The notes under the pieces: model-generated
What the model was told of the DNA's origin: nothing
Seen by the model: the letters and a program-made list of their open reading frames with translations, nothing else
Databases searched by the model: none
Shown: positions 39,101 to 52,615 of the stretch, in pieces
How positions within the stretch are numbered: position 1 is the stretch's first letter
Layout: each line of letters starts with the position of its first letter
Program-made: the position numbers and the translations under genes
Source of the DNA: Anoplolepis gracilipes
Taxonomy: Eukaryota; Arthropoda; Insecta; Hymenoptera; Formicidae
Assembly (NCBI RefSeq): GCF_047496725.1
Contig: NC_132976.1
Location: 10,400,001 to 10,464,000, forward strand
Length of the DNA stretch: 64,000 nucleotides
Reading direction: 5' to 3'

Positions 39101-39536
39101 GCCGGTAAATTCATGCGAGTTACGGTGTTTTCGCACTGACTCTCACGATTGCCCCGTCCTAGCTGTTATATTTATCATAATTACAGTACATTGCGTCAAT
39201 TCGCTAAACGCTACGTTGCGAAACGAGCATATTTATTATCTTAGAAATTAGGCGAGTATATGTATACGTTAAAAACATTGATTACAGCTTGTTAAGTATG
39301 TAAATTTCTGGAGACTCGATATTTTTTCCTCTCCACTGCACAGATACGCTTCGACGCGCATATTAAAGTAACAAAAGGTATACATGGAATAATTAAGATG
39401 TAACATTGCTCCAAAAGACATAACGATATAATAACATTTACAACGTGCATACAATTCCTAATATAAGTCAGTTCTCTTTATTAGGAAAAAAAAAACCCTA
39501 CATTAAATTGGAAAAGTTATCTCAAAACTTGTTGAA

Positions 39537-39562
39537 TCAACAACAACAACAACAACAACAAC
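39537..39562. repeat. (CAA)n microsatellite
   Basis: About eight CAA units are flanked by A+T-rich DNA. Confidence 0.9.
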
Positions 39563-39839
39563 AGTCGTAAGCGCTTTTTGTCTTTTTACTGAAAAATTTG
39601 TATCAGCAATCGTACTAGCAGATTGCAACATGATACGACCGGTAACGACATCAGCAGCATCCTGATGCGCACACTCGCGCGAGTAGCGTGTGTCTAGCGC
39701 TCGTTACAATTTAATGATAATTTTTCAGGTCGATTTAATTGTCGAAACAAAGGTTAATGGAATCTTGATGCAAAGTCCGGGGTTATATACGACATCTCGC
39801 GCCAGGTTGGTGTGGAAGCCGTGGCAGCGGCAACGAAAT

Positions 39840-40540
39840 TACATTAAATAAGCGGGGCGGAGTGACGGCGGCGGCGGCGACGCTAACGTGCGCGCGCGCG
39901 CGCGCGCGGCCGGCTTGGCTCCCAGTAATTTCGCTCGAAACTGGCGAGAGTTCCTGGCTGCCGTATCTCGTTCGGGAGCCATTTTCGCGTTGCTTCGTTT
40001 CGTCATCTCTTTGGCATCGCCTTTGGCGTCTCTCGTTTCCCCTTCCCTTCGCCTCCGCCCGATTCCCTCTTCGTCGACCGCGCGCGCGAACCCGTCCTTT
40101 GTCCGTCTTTCTCGCCGAGCGAACTGCAGGTGTCTGCGGATCTCGCTCCGTCTCTCTTTCTGCTATCTCTCTTTCCTACTCGCTCCCGAGGTCCCGCTTT
40201 GCGCGCGCTCCCGCTGAGAGCGGCACGACGAGAATGACGCCCGGAGGGCGGCGGGAGACGATGGGAGGGAGAGGGGCGGAAGCTGCTCCGGGCAAAAACG
40301 TAAGCGCGCGGAGCGGTGACAACGACGATGACGACGACGATGGTGTCGTTGCTCGTGGACTCGAGAACGCTACGATACGAGTCGACTTATTCGCTCTTGC
40401 GTTGCTTCTTCTCCGCACGTCGCTCTCCGCCCGGAATCGTTTGCAAGGCGACGCGATGAAACGCGCCGAGCGTTTATTCGTGCTCGCGAACGTGTCGCGA
40501 GAAATCGCACCGCTGTTCTCATTGTGAACGCTAAGCCGTA
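39840..40540. other. GC-rich island, possible alternative first exon
   Basis: This compact island has sharp edges. It holds GGC repeats (39867-39880), a CG alternating run and an ACG/ATG/ACG tract near 40320. A 221-codon plus-strand frame (39862-40527) is open, but the product is Arg/Ser/Ala-rich with an Asp run and has no recognisable domain, and minus-strand frames of 126-135 codons overlap it. A GTAAGC donor-like site occurs at 40300. A leader exon or enhancer is as likely as a protein. Confidence 0.35.
39887..39908. repeat. (CG)n alternating run, 22 bases
   Basis: This nearly pure CG alternation, with one TG, is a strong Z-DNA former and a highly mutable CpG cluster. Confidence 0.9.
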
Positions 40541-40544
40541 AGAA

Positions 40545-43090
40545 AACTTGCGATGCGACAGGAAGAAAAATATCGTCACACATTTCAGATACTTCGTTGC
40601 ATTAAGTTGAGATAACGTACGAAAAATATTTATACTTTTAAATATGACAATGGAATATTTATTTAGGAAGCGGTAAAAATTGATTAAATTTATTACCATA
40701 TCGTTATACTCGTACATATACTCTGATTTAGATTTGTAAAAAATTGTCAATTATTGTCTATATTTGAAAATTCTATTTTAAATAGTAATTTTCTGTTATT
40801 TTTATTTCAAATTTCAATATTTATATCACACACACACACACTTTCGCATTTTTTAATTAATAACAAATAATATTTATATATCAAATACATAGTTTAGAAA
40901 AATATAATAAATATACATACAGAAAGCATTTGTCACAAATCACCGAAATGTTATATTTATTATAAGTAAAGAATAAAAGAGGACTTTAAACGAATAATTA
41001 TTTCGTAGAAATGGACAATGAGCATTCGTCATATCGTCACAATATTATCAAACCACCTATTTGATAACGCTTTCGTGCTTATAAAAGTACAGTGACAGTG
41101 GCCGAGCGATGATAGCACGTGGATCCTACGAGGTTTATTATTTATCGTGACTATCATTAGCACGAAGCACGACGTTACTACAGGAAGGTTAAACTCGACA
41201 CGCTGACCTCTCGCGTGCTATAATAGTGCATGTGCATCTGCCAACCATGTGCGTATGTTAGAACGCGTATATATACGATGTCCCTTTAATTCTTGATTTG
41301 GTCGCTGATTTGACAAGCGCAGTTATTTAATATAATTTAATAGTTAATTAATTATGCTTTTCTTCAAACAAAATTAAATTGAATCGATTAAACCGAAATA
41401 TGATAATCCATAAAACATTTTGACTTTATATTTTTGAGGGAAATCAACATCATTATTGCTGCCATGTTTTAACATTGATTTAGCGAATTGCAACATGAAT
41501 ATTTGACAATCGTTGAAAGCTTAACTAAAACATGTTTGGTTTAATTCGTAATACATTTGTTTTTCAAGTCAGTATTAATACGACGCCGTCGCGACATAAT
41601 TCATATTTTAGAAGCTATAATGCGTTTCGAAGCGTGCGCAAAGTATACGTACGCATTTTCGATCGCGGCATGAAAACATAAATCCACATAATCGATAAAT
41701 AAGTGAAACATGTCGACTGCACATGTTAACGCGCTGAATAAATAATAGGATAATTCAGTCTGGCGTATACGTAGTCATGAAATACCGAAGCTATCGGAAT
41801 TGTCAGGGCGCCACCGTAGAATGGAAATATATAAGCGAGTATAGGCCGTAAAATGCAGCGAATTTTTTAAAAAGAATTATATAGGTACGATACGCATGGT
41901 GGAGCTATTTTTCGAAATGTGCCGACACGCCATAAACTTTGCATGACTTTTCTCTTACGCATAAAACTTTTCACAAATATATTAAATCAATTATAATCAA
42001 ATTGATTTTTTAAACTATGATATTTTAAATATTATCAATTTTTTTTTTTAAATATATTATACAAAAATCCTTTTTTTTTTTTTCTTATTCCATTATCCGG
42101 AATAAGGAAATCTTGTCCGAATTTTTCATTATCAGTAATTTAAAAATTATGCTGAGTGAGGCATTTAAATAGATTGAAAAAACGTATTATCTATTCTTTT
42201 TAAATCGATTTTCCATGCTTTGCAGAATTCTTGTGTACATACAGAGTTCTTCTGACAATGAGATGCATCATATAGACAGCAAATTGCTAAGTGGGTTTCC
42301 TTCGTGAAACGAATTATAGTCCCTGGATAATTAGATCGGTAATTGTATCGTAACGACAATCTGCGCGTATATGTCGTCGTCTCTCGCGATTATTTTAAAA
42401 CACAGATAATAATTCCGGGATCTCTTTAATAATCTGTGCAATCTCTTTCCTCCGCTACATCTCTAATTGCCTCGTCGTATCCTGTGTGTAACGGATCGAG
42501 TTTTACGTTTCCGATGGAGTTCCGTTTACCCCCTCAATCCCGCGCAAGACGTGATTAATAGTGCATTGCGATAGTGCGCGATATTCTTTCGATTCTCCAT
42601 CGAAATCGCGGTGCGGTATTTTGTCCGACATGATATACACGATAAATGATATGCCTGAAGCTTTCCAATGGATTTATTTACACGATTTTGCAAGATTGTA
42701 AATATATATGCAAATGGATATAGTTAATCCAAAAATAAATTTATTTTTGCGTAAAAGAATAATAATAATTTACATTTCTCTTTTAACAATAACAGGCTGT
42801 ACGATTTACAAGCGAAACGCGAATCACGAAATGTATAACGTTTGCATTGATCCATCCAGGGATTTTGTAAAACGTCAAGAACGATATTTTTTTTTTTTTT
42901 TTTTTTTTTACGATTTTTGTATCATGTCTTCTATACTTGATATGTGTAATTAACATATTATATTCTTATTATCTGATGCATCAGTACTATTAAAATAATA
43001 ATACGTTAAACAAACAATCCAACGGATCAGAATACGTCGAGCGGAATGCAATTGTTGACGTCAAAGCCGATTTTTCACGTATTCTATCTC
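40545..43090. other. A+T-rich non-coding stretch
   Basis: It holds a short CA run (40829-40841), a short T run (42072-42083) and a longer one near 42890-42909. No gene is supported. Confidence 0.6.
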
Positions 43091-43264
43091 CAACTGTGCT
43101 TGCACAAAGCCGAGTTTATTTCCCAGGTTTTATCTTTGTAACGTGTGATCGATATCCTGACACATTCCGCCATTATGCAGCTGCCGAGCGTCGATTGGAT
43201 GCGCCGTACATAATTTGCGACCTGAAACTCCATCCGCGCAATTCAGTTACGCGCTGCGTTTACG

Positions 43265-43330
43265 CGTGTAACGGGTGTCCCAATGACAATTCGTCATCGT
43301 TTCGTATTCGGAGTGTCATTCGGTTATTTG
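43265..43330 (+). repeat. Diverged duplicate block, copy 1
   Basis: TAACGGGTGTCCCAATGACAA-like sequence is followed about 40 bases later by GTCATTCGGTTATTTGCAG. Both words recur in the same order and orientation at 45380-45460. The block lies inside an unrecognised 118-codon frame (43096-43452). Confidence 0.45.
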
Positions 43331-44216
43331 CAGCGCTTGCGCATCATTCAAACACCGAGAAGTTGACCGTAAAGAAAGAGAACGGCATTTGCAAGAAAAT
43401 CTTTATTCGTGACGGCAGGCTGCTTCAACATCATTGTAATAATGCATCGTAAGAAATTCAGATGAATTTAACAGAGTTGTATATATACTCAACACGCGAG
43501 ATAATAATTATGCTAATATATATAAATATATTCATTAGAGAAGCTGTCTCGAGATATATCAATAAAAAAAATGTTCTGGCTTATAAACTGGAAGAAATAT
43601 TGAAAGTCTCTGCTAATGATATTTTTTGTATATATAATATTAATTTCCTGATTTACATTAATTTGTAATATTATGACACGTTAATTATATAATATCAAAT
43701 GATTATGAAGTATCTTATTATACATAGTTTTTCTCTCTAGCCGCATATTTTCACGTCAGAGATATTGAAATTGTAACTGTACTTGGAATGATTAATGACA
43801 TACTAAGAGATATTTCGTGAATTAACGACAGCTGTTCTTAACCGACGAATCATTTTTCTCGGTGATATTTGCCACCTGCAATACAGGCCTCATCCACCAT
43901 GTCGCTGAACTCGTACGCACGTAACGGTTTTACATTTTACATCGACCCAAGTTTACTTTTGCATTTATCATCTGACTCAGCGATTGTCAGTACTTTGTTG
44001 CCGAGAACAGGGTTACTGATACAAAGACCGTGGAAACTTTATCACAGAAGTTAGATTATCTCTATTTACCACAAGTTGCTAATGAAAGGCGAAGAACACG
44101 ATTTAAAGACGCATTTTGATATATGTACGCAAATAATTCTTTTAAGATATATATATTTTAGAACATTAAATTATATATATAACTATTAATTAGAAATTTA
44201 ACTATATATATAACTA

Positions 44217-44247
<31 letters not shown>

Positions 44248-45379
44248 TTTATTTTAATTACACATAGTTATTTTTTTCATTAATTATTTTTTAAATTAGA
44301 AAATCTTATAATAATAAAAACTTCACGAGAAGAAAAAAATAAACAAAATTCACATTTATAAATGAAATATATAAATATATTTTGTTCAAAATTTATTTAA
44401 AATTTATTAAAATCATTTATTTAATAATTATTATAATGTTGATAATTATTGATAATTATTAATATTATAAAATATATTAATTATTGAATATATATGTTAT
44501 GTAATTAATATTATTAATTATTATTACAATAATATTAAATACGCTTAATTTTTTCTGTAATCCTTTCTATAGTGAAAAAAAATCAGTAAATTAGAAAGTT
44601 ATACATATAATTTTTATATACATATGTTATACATGTAATTAATAAACACTTGCAATTTATGAAAGCAATATTCTTGTATTCTCTAAGTATGCAAATTGAT
44701 TAAAATATCTTAATGGATATTATAAGATTTCCTTGGTCACACACATTAAATAACCGACAATACACATCGTTTACGAAGTGCACGTGGCAAATCATTGAAA
44801 GGTGCAATCTATAGCAGCTTGTTTGATTATTTATGGCCACGCACTCCTCGGCATCACATTCTGACGCTTGTGTGAACGTTGGAAGGTGAAGGGTTACTGC
44901 GGGAACAACGGAGCAACACATACACGCGGCATTTCGAAGGTGTTGCTTTTAGCCGACAAAGCATTAATTTACAACAGTTGCCGTGATTGTATAATTCTGC
45001 AACTTTTCCTCTATAAAAGATTCACTCGTTGAATAACGGTCGAGATACTTATTAATTAGAAAACGTGTTTTTTTTTTTTTTTTTTTTCTTTTTTCGACCT
45101 AGTTTGTTGCAAGCGAAGCGTTCTAAGCGAGAACCAAAGGTAGAATCTACATATGAATATACATACATATGAATTTGACTCACTCCAATTGTTCCGATTC
45201 TCGATTAAATTCAAAAACTGCAGTTTTATTCTAATTTATAGCTGATTAGCAAATATATCTCGTTCCTTGAAAATTCTCAAATCTCATTTTATTTTGTCGG
45301 CCGTTAACTTGTGTTCAATTGGCGTAGAATTGCCGAGTTAAATAAATATGCTCGTCATTTATCGTATCTGTGCACGTGT

Positions 45380-45460
45380 CTAACGGGTGTCCCGATGGCA
45401 ACTCGGCGCAATCGGCGCACCCACCGCCTCCCTACGGTAGGTCATTTGGTTATTTATGGC
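45380..45460 (+). repeat. Diverged duplicate block, copy 2
   Basis: TAACGGGTGTCCCGATGGCAA is followed by GGTCATTTGGTTATTTATGG, the counterpart of the block at 43265. The second word also resembles GATTATTTATGGCCACGCAC at about 44825. Confidence 0.45.
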
Positions 45461-45494
45461 CCCGTACTCGCTACGGAGCAGAACGTAGAGGAGG

Positions 45495-45520
45495 GCTTGC
45501 TTGCTTGCTTGCTTGCTTGC
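45495..45520. repeat. (GCTT)n microsatellite
   Basis: Six consecutive GCTT units. Confidence 0.9.
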
Positions 45521-46358
45521 GGCGAAGGAAGAGGGTGGCGTTTTCAGGGAGGTGACGGACTCTTTTACTCGTACGAGCGAAAGAGGGAGGACATGAGAGA
45601 AAAAGAGAAAGAAAGAGAGAGGGAGAAAGATACAGGGAAAGAAAGTGACAGACTAACGGCGGAGGGAACCGACCAAGCTTGTACGGCGCGTGTAGCGAAG
45701 TCTATAAAGGACTGCTTTATTGATCTCACAGTTCGAGCGCGCTAGGATACCGATATAGTCGCCGAGTAATACCGTAACAGTCGTCGAGTCTTTAGATAAA
45801 AAGGGGAAGGGCTCTTTCAACGTATTAACACTCGAACCTCGCATACGTGTGTATGCGTTGTGTATCGAGCTCGCATTTTTAACCGTCAAACAAATGTTGC
45901 CGCGAGGTTAATCGTGTTAATCGCAGTTAATCCTTTCTTTTGCACCATTATCGGCAAATAATATAAAAGAATGTAAATGATATTTAATTTTCTTCTCATA
46001 ATCGTTTCAAGTGTAATTGCTTATATAATAATTTACTAATTATTAAGCTACTCTTATAATAATTTTATGTTTCTTCACTGCGCGTATTTAGTATAAATTA
46101 TTTATATATTTATAACTTGCAAGCTTTTACTTTATAAAATATAATTGGTTTTATTTCGTTATATTTGTGCCATATATACAACTTAACGCTCATGAAGAGA
46201 TGAGGTCACCTTTGATACGACGACAAACTCGTGCGCGCTTTGTCTCTCTTTTTTTTGTGTTGATTTCATTTTTCCTTCTTTTATCTATCTATCTAGTACA
46301 ATAGGACACAACGGTGGGTTTATATTTCCATTTCGAACGCGGCTGTGCCTAAATCCGC

Positions 46359-46482
46359 ATGTGTCTGCGAATGACATCGCGTATGTGTTTCAATCTTCCG
46401 ACTCGTACGCAGGGTACGCACTTTGTAGCTCGGCGAGAATTTGCTTTCGGGTCAGTGAGCGAACGCGCAATCGAAATGTCAG
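46359..46482 (+). other. Weak candidate exon ending at a GTGAGT donor
   Basis: A frame beginning ATGTGTCTGCGA near 46359 stays open through ATGTCAG and meets a good donor, AG|GTGAGT, at 46483. Beyond the donor the frame closes at TAG within two codons. It has no upstream acceptor or clear promoter and the peptide is unrecognised. If joined to the exon at 54676, the frame would end after a few codons, so it would act as a leader with an upstream ORF. Confidence 0.15.
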
Positions 46483-46699
46483 GTGAGTAGCCGCCCTCCT
46501 GCGGTCAATAAGAGTTTCCTACACCGTGCCGAAGGTAGACGAACGGAGAGAGAAAGACGCGGAACCTTTGATCGAACGACTGATAAAATCGCCTCGAACG
46601 AACCGCTCCGCGAATTCTGTCTCGAGTAGAGCGTAGCTATACGCGAGATCGTTTCTGAATAACGGCGAGATAACGATATCTACCACGAAGAGTATGCAC

Positions 46700-49600
46700 T
46701 CTAATCTCCAAGTTGCAGTTGACTTAGAAATTAAATCAGGGATATTAAACTCGTTTCAACTTAAAAATTTCGCTGTAAGATATATCTATCGTTCACCTGT
46801 TTATTAATACAATTTAAGAAAAAATATTAATATCATTTCTTTCAAGTTTTGATAAACTCTTAAAACCAGATCGAGAAAAGACTTTTGGAGCATTTTACAA
46901 GTTTATTTATTATGTAATATATTTCGATCTTATATGAACTTTTTAGATTAATTCTTAGGGGAGATTTTAAAAATATAATTAGAGTCCATATAATTAATTA
47001 CACGTATGAGTAGTATAATCATATTTAAATAAGAGGCGAAACTCGACGATAAAGCGATTCTCGTGTCTCTCAAGATTATTGGTACGACAAAGTTGACGTT
47101 CGAGCGACTCGAGACAAGCCAGGGTCGCGGAATTCCAGTAATTTTTGCTTGATTACTCGAGATCCGCCATTAGAGACGCGCGACGGTGCGGCAAAAGGCG
47201 CGCTCGTAGTTAAGGCCGACCTTAACTGCGTCGTGGGACGATGCATGGTCGAGTGTCGCCGCCTCGGTGCACCTCGCACTCGTCATAATCTACGCGATCG
47301 GACTTTCTACAAGCCGACGTGTAATTTTTAGTCTCCAGATATTCGCATTGTGCCAGCCGTGAACAATCTTGCGCGAAAATTCCATATTTAACGAATATTG
47401 GAAAAGTTTCCGTAACTCGTTTGACAATATGTTGTAAATATTCGATGAGTTTTAAATCTACAACACAATCTATACATATATATATTGTAAATATACGAAA
47501 GAATAGCTTTCTAATGATATCTTTTGCTGATAAGGAAACAAATTTACATCCCAATTTCTTTTCCTCTTTTGCGTTACAATTGGTTTATTTAAATTTATTT
47601 GCTTCACTTACGATTATCTTATTATTTATATTTTCTGTAAATGTACATGGAATTATGCTTTATGAAATTTACCTTTGATTATCGAGGTGTCAATGCTACA
47701 TTTTATTGCTACACTTTCTTACAATACCACACAGGTATTTTTAATATCTATCAACATTAAGAACAACATATTGATATCTTCTTACTGATAACATGTATTC
47801 CGGTGATATCTTGGGATTGCGAACTATTCAAAATAGAAATATTCGATTGACACAGATGTGGTATAATCGATATATATTAGCACTTTATTAAGTATCGAAT
47901 ACTTTTTTTTTAATACATAAAAAAGTCTGCATTTTCAAAATCAGCGATTCGATGAACATTACGATTGATTGCACGTGATGTTACGTATTGTTGAAATAAT
48001 AAACCACGTGGGACATTATTTAGATTCGAAAAAAAGTAAATAAATGCTCATTTTTTTTATGTTCACGTAACTGTAACCAATGCAATTGTGTACTCGCTAC
48101 TTAATATTATTTGTGAATGTATTATTTTTATAGCAGAATCAATATTTATAAAAAGATACGGTATAAGTAGTTAGATAAATTGCATTGAAATATGCTAATA
48201 AATTTTGCAAGCTTAGTGACGAGATAGCTACGGCAGTTTCGTGTATTTACATAAACGATCATTCATACGCGGAATAAAAGCATGAGATTGCATCGAAACG
48301 AATAATTAAAAATGTTTCAATGATATCTTTGTCATTCATGACAGAGCTTGGTAGCGCGATAATAAAGAGCGACCATTCGCTTATTTATTTCGTGTCATGG
48401 TCAAAGCCTCCGAGGGTCAAAGACATCAGGCTCGTCGAGTATCGCGCGTCGAACGATGAAATATGTTCTTCGAAACTTAATGACTGATGCTTTGAGCTGT
48501 CAGGGGACAAAATTGTTTGATTTCATTTTGATCAAAATTTCTCACAATAAAATGTTTTCGAAACGATTACATTCTGAAATCAATTCAACTTTATATTGTT
48601 TCGATAATTGTATACATATTTCTCTTAAAGTGTGCTTTGATAGATAAAATTCTGTTTATTTTATAGAAGCATAAAGAAACTAAACACACACATAAGTATA
48701 AATTAAGTTTTGAAATAAAATGACTATATTGCATAATTTATTCCTATCGTATAGCATTTACTGTTTTGTGCTATATATATTGTAATAAGAAAGAGAACTT
48801 TTGTTTTGTAACAACAAGTGATTAAAAATGAATTTTCTCGCATTTTTACATTCTGATAAACGAATGAAATATAAATAGTGTAACGCCATGAAAATTACAA
48901 TTAATAGTAATATTCAATAATATGTAACATCACATGTAATCAAACATAATGTTTTAATGTTTTAAAATTTTTTTATACGAATTTCTCCTCTTTTAAATTC
49001 GAATTATTTAATGTCTATGACAATGACATTATTTTTGGGTTTAGTCTTTCGCTTTTAATGTTATTATTTATTTCTGTCTTCCTTTTTTGCACAGTTATAG
49101 TTAAAAACTTATTATGACACAAAAAAATATTGTTATTAATCATCACTTATTGTTAGTACAAAATAAAAAGTTCTCATTCTTATTTATATACAGTACAAAG
49201 TAGTAAATGGTATATGATAGAAATAAATTACGTAATATCTCGCATCTTCTCGTAAAGTCTCGTATCAATTTGTCGTATTACGAATACCTTATTGTCGCTA
49301 TTATCATAATGCTTGCCTTCAATGTCACTGGAGCACAGGTCGATATTCGCAAGCGTACGAGAAACATAGCTTATACAGAAGAATATAGGCATTATACATT
49401 TTCGAAGCGAAATCGCGATACTGGGTATTGAACAACTTAGTTCACATAACTTTAGTCTTTAATTGGAATTGTGTTTTCACTTTCATTTTGTATCGACATT
49501 TTCACGATGTCGCTTTTCTTTCATCTACGATTATGTTACAATACGATTATATTACAATAATTTAAATGGCAAGTCAAGCTTGATTCTGATTCGAACAAAC

Positions 49601-50538
49601 AATTTGGAACTGAAAGTTATGACGGAAATTATAACATTGTGTGCTTACATAATGATAAGTGAGAGTTTTTAATACATTTTTTAAATGTCAATAAAAAGTT
49701 TAGTTAAACAACGGCAGTTAAATTAATTGTTAAAGCATACGCAGAAATAATATAAAAATTGATTATCATTTGTTTACAACTCGAGAAAGAGAGATAACAA
49801 TGTTTCCAATTAAGACTAGAAAAAATATTTCCAATTAATTTTTTTATTCATAAAATTGTAAAACGTACCGCGTGCGACCAAATAAATTGAACAGATGACA
49901 ATTGATTTGATGTGAAGCTACATATATAAACGCAAATATACGCAGTAAACAAATATTGCATTTTATACCTGCAATTGCTATGTAAAAGAAAATAAAATTA
50001 TTTTTTATTATTGTGTTTTTCGTGAAATACATAGATTAATTGTGCGCGAGTTAAGAAAAGTTTTAATTCACAAGAACAATTCAATGTATATGAATGAATA
50101 AAAAAATTTGATTTAATAATTTTAATGAATGATTCTGTATATAAAATATAAATGAATGAAAAGTTGCTAATTCTACTCATAAATAATTTATTGTATTATA
50201 AATAATTCATATTATGTGATATGTTGACAGCTCGATCTACTAAAGTACATATATTTTTATCCAATTTTTATGTGTTTCACTACTAGATAATAGTTGTTTT
50301 TTATCGTAAATATTATCGCGTATTAATGCATTATACTATCTTGATGATTTAGAATCGATGGTTTGTATTTATACATATATATGTATGCACAGAACTGACG
50401 TAATAGCGTATCTGTGTATATAATACATGTAAAAGTGACCATTATTATGAGTAAATAACGATCTGAACGTATACATAAAGCGTGTGCAAGCGATATATAA
50501 ATGCTTTCGCTCTCTCTCTCTCTTTCTCTCTCTCTATC

Positions 50539-50617
<79 letters not shown>

Positions 50618-51290
50618 ATATCAATCGTATATAACCATATTCATTCATAAGGTATGCTACAGTAGCGACAGAAACGAAATGTCTCGTGGGTAATACGAAT
50701 TCCAGGCATTATTTATCATTGTCCAGTTTTCATATTTTCGCAGCAATTTATGTCGCTTAACGCACGCGCCTTTCCGCATAAATAGTAATAATCGACATTC
50801 GCATAAGCGGATATTTGCGCCGATAACGCACCAAACACGCATAAAAATCTTGATATTGTTTATAAAATACGTAATAATTTATAGTTTAATATACGTAATT
50901 ATAGCGTTAAATACGCACGACCTTTTTTTTTTTTTTTTAATGTCTTCAAAATAAATCTAAAAGAGTTGCTGTTACATTCAAAATATAATATGTCATATGC
51001 GTACTTTTTGCATATGACGTAATTACTATATGATAATGCATAATATTTTAAGAAAAAAATGGAGACTTGATAGTGACATAGATTCATGAATCCCGTTCTT
51101 TAATGCGCTCTCTGTTTGAATTAAATTAGCGATACATTTGAAAATATATCGAAACGCGTCGTTTCCTCTAAAGCCCTCGAGCTGCATGTCGGTCGTTGCA
51201 TTACGAGACAAGTTCTTTGCATTCTTCGTCGCTTCGTCGAGTCCCAGACTCCCAAGCAATGGGATCTGCACTCGTGCTAATTATCCAGGT
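46700..51290. other. A+T-rich non-coding stretch
   Basis: Other than the compound microsatellite at 50505-50612 and a T18 run near 50921-50938, nothing stands out. Confidence 0.6.
50505..50612. repeat. Three-part (CT)n(CA)n(TA)n microsatellite
   Basis: CT with TTT interruptions passes through CTATCTATCT into about 27 bases of CA and then about 42 bases of TA. Confidence 0.95.
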
Positions 51291-51902
51291 CCTCCATTAA
51301 AGCTCCAGCAGAACTTACTTCGGCGACGCATCGAGGATGGGTGAGGGGGAGGGGGGAGGGGGAGGGGGGCCTGCCAGGCCACCGCCTGTCCTTCCGGTGC
51401 AACAACCCGGAATACCTCCCAGCGCAGCAGAACTCGTCTTCAAACGACGTCCGCGTCTCGGGCGCGTCGCTACGTTACGAGCGCCACGTCCCCGCGTTCT
51501 CCTTCCCCTCCGCCCCTTCGCCTATCCGTGCTCACCCTCTATCCTCCGATATACCAATTCCGCTCAGTGCTTCGCGATGGAACGTGAACTCGCCTTCTCC
51601 TCTTTCTCCTCCCGCTTCACCTCTTCTCTGTGCCCAGCCTGTCTCGCGCATAGCGATTCAACGGAGAGAGGACCGGCTAGCGGTGCTATGGCGGAAGAAG
51701 GAGCGAGAGGGAGAACGGGAGAACCGGTGCGAGAAAGCAGATACGGAGCGCGGGACGGAGATGGATTGATACGTGGTACAGTAGAGAAAGATAGAAAGAG
51801 AAAGAGAGAGAGAGAGAGAGCGAGCGAGCGAGCGAGGGAAACAGCCGGAGGGACGTAGAACGTGAACCGATGCGGCTGTCGCGAGAGGACGAGGCGTTGT
51901 GA

Positions 51903-51955
51903 GGAAGGGAAGGGAAGGGAAGGGAAGGGAAGAGAAGAGAAGGGAGAGGAAGAGA
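51903..51955 (+). repeat. (GGGAA)n tract
   Basis: About six GGGAA units pass into AGAGA and GGGAG variants. Confidence 0.9.
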
Positions 51956-52567
51956 GTGGTGAGGACCCGCTCTCCGAGTGTCAGGAACGAAACGAGGGAC
52001 GAGGAAGAAGCCGGCTGCGGTATAGAGCGACGGAGAAAGAAGCGGGCGAATCGAGATAACGAGTGCAACGGAGAGAGAGAGAGAGAGAGAGAGAAGGAAG
52101 AGAGAAAGAGACAGCGATACGCAGAACCGGGGGACGTGGGTAGAGATAGAACTCGAAGAGTGGTAGCGCGTGCTCACAAACTCAAACCAGCGCCTCGTCG
52201 TCATTGCTGCCTCCTCCTCGCTACTCTCTATCTCTTTCTCTCTTTCTCTCTATACCATTCCTTCATCCCCTTGCCTCGTCTCCTATGCCCCAACCACCCA
52301 TCCGCCCTTCGCTACGTCGCCCTCTGTGGTGTCCGCCTAACCAACCCCCCTCCCGTCCCCCTTCCACTCCCCCCCTCCTCATCGTTCGCCCTCGATGCTG
52401 CCTCTAGCGCCGCGCAATCCCCTGCTACCCCCTCCCCCCCTCTTCCCCCGCCTGTCCACCCACAGGCCCGCGAAACCGCTCGTTGCCGTACCACCGAGCC
52501 ACCCCACGTACCGACTCCCCCATTACCCGGCCGTCTCCAATCCTCTCTCCCTTCGCCTGCCATCCCT

Positions 52568-52615
52568 CTGCCTGCCTGCCTGCCTGCCTGCCGACCGACC
52601 GACCGACCGACCGAC
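52568..52615 (+). repeat. Abutting (CTGC)n and (GACC)n tetranucleotide tracts
   Basis: About six CTGC units at 52568-52592 are followed directly by about five and a half GACC units, two unrelated motifs joined without spacer. Confidence 0.9.

Larger units (their letters stand above)
34761..39830. other. Mixed non-coding stretch
   Basis: It includes T runs (35332-35351, 37291-37309), a GGGA tract, a moderately CpG-rich patch at 36.2-36.45 and one at 37.4-37.7 kb, and a CAA run at 39537-39562. A 12-base perfect palindrome CGGGTTAACCCG lies at 36089-36100. No gene is supported. Confidence 0.55.
43680..46340. other. Mixed non-coding stretch
   Basis: The 44.1-44.7 kb part is extremely A+T-rich with many TTAATTATT words and TA runs. 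It is followed by a T20 run (45068-45087) and a moderately GC-rich patch at 45.3-45.75 kb with a (GCTT)n run and a purine-rich tail. No gene is supported. Confidence 0.5.

Noticed and set aside
39862..40527. 221-codon plus-strand ORF with an Asp run
   Set aside because: Low-complexity Arg/Ser/Ala product over GGC, CG and GAC repeats, overlapped by minus-strand frames. It is kept only as a GC-rich island.
43096..43452. 118-codon plus-strand ORF
   Set aside because: No recognisable family and no clear promoter or donor. Part of it is the duplicated block reported as a finding.
45820..45850. tRNA B-box-like GGTTCGAGT on the minus strand
   Set aside because: The flanks do not form a T-arm stem, and no A box, anticodon arm or acceptor stem is present.
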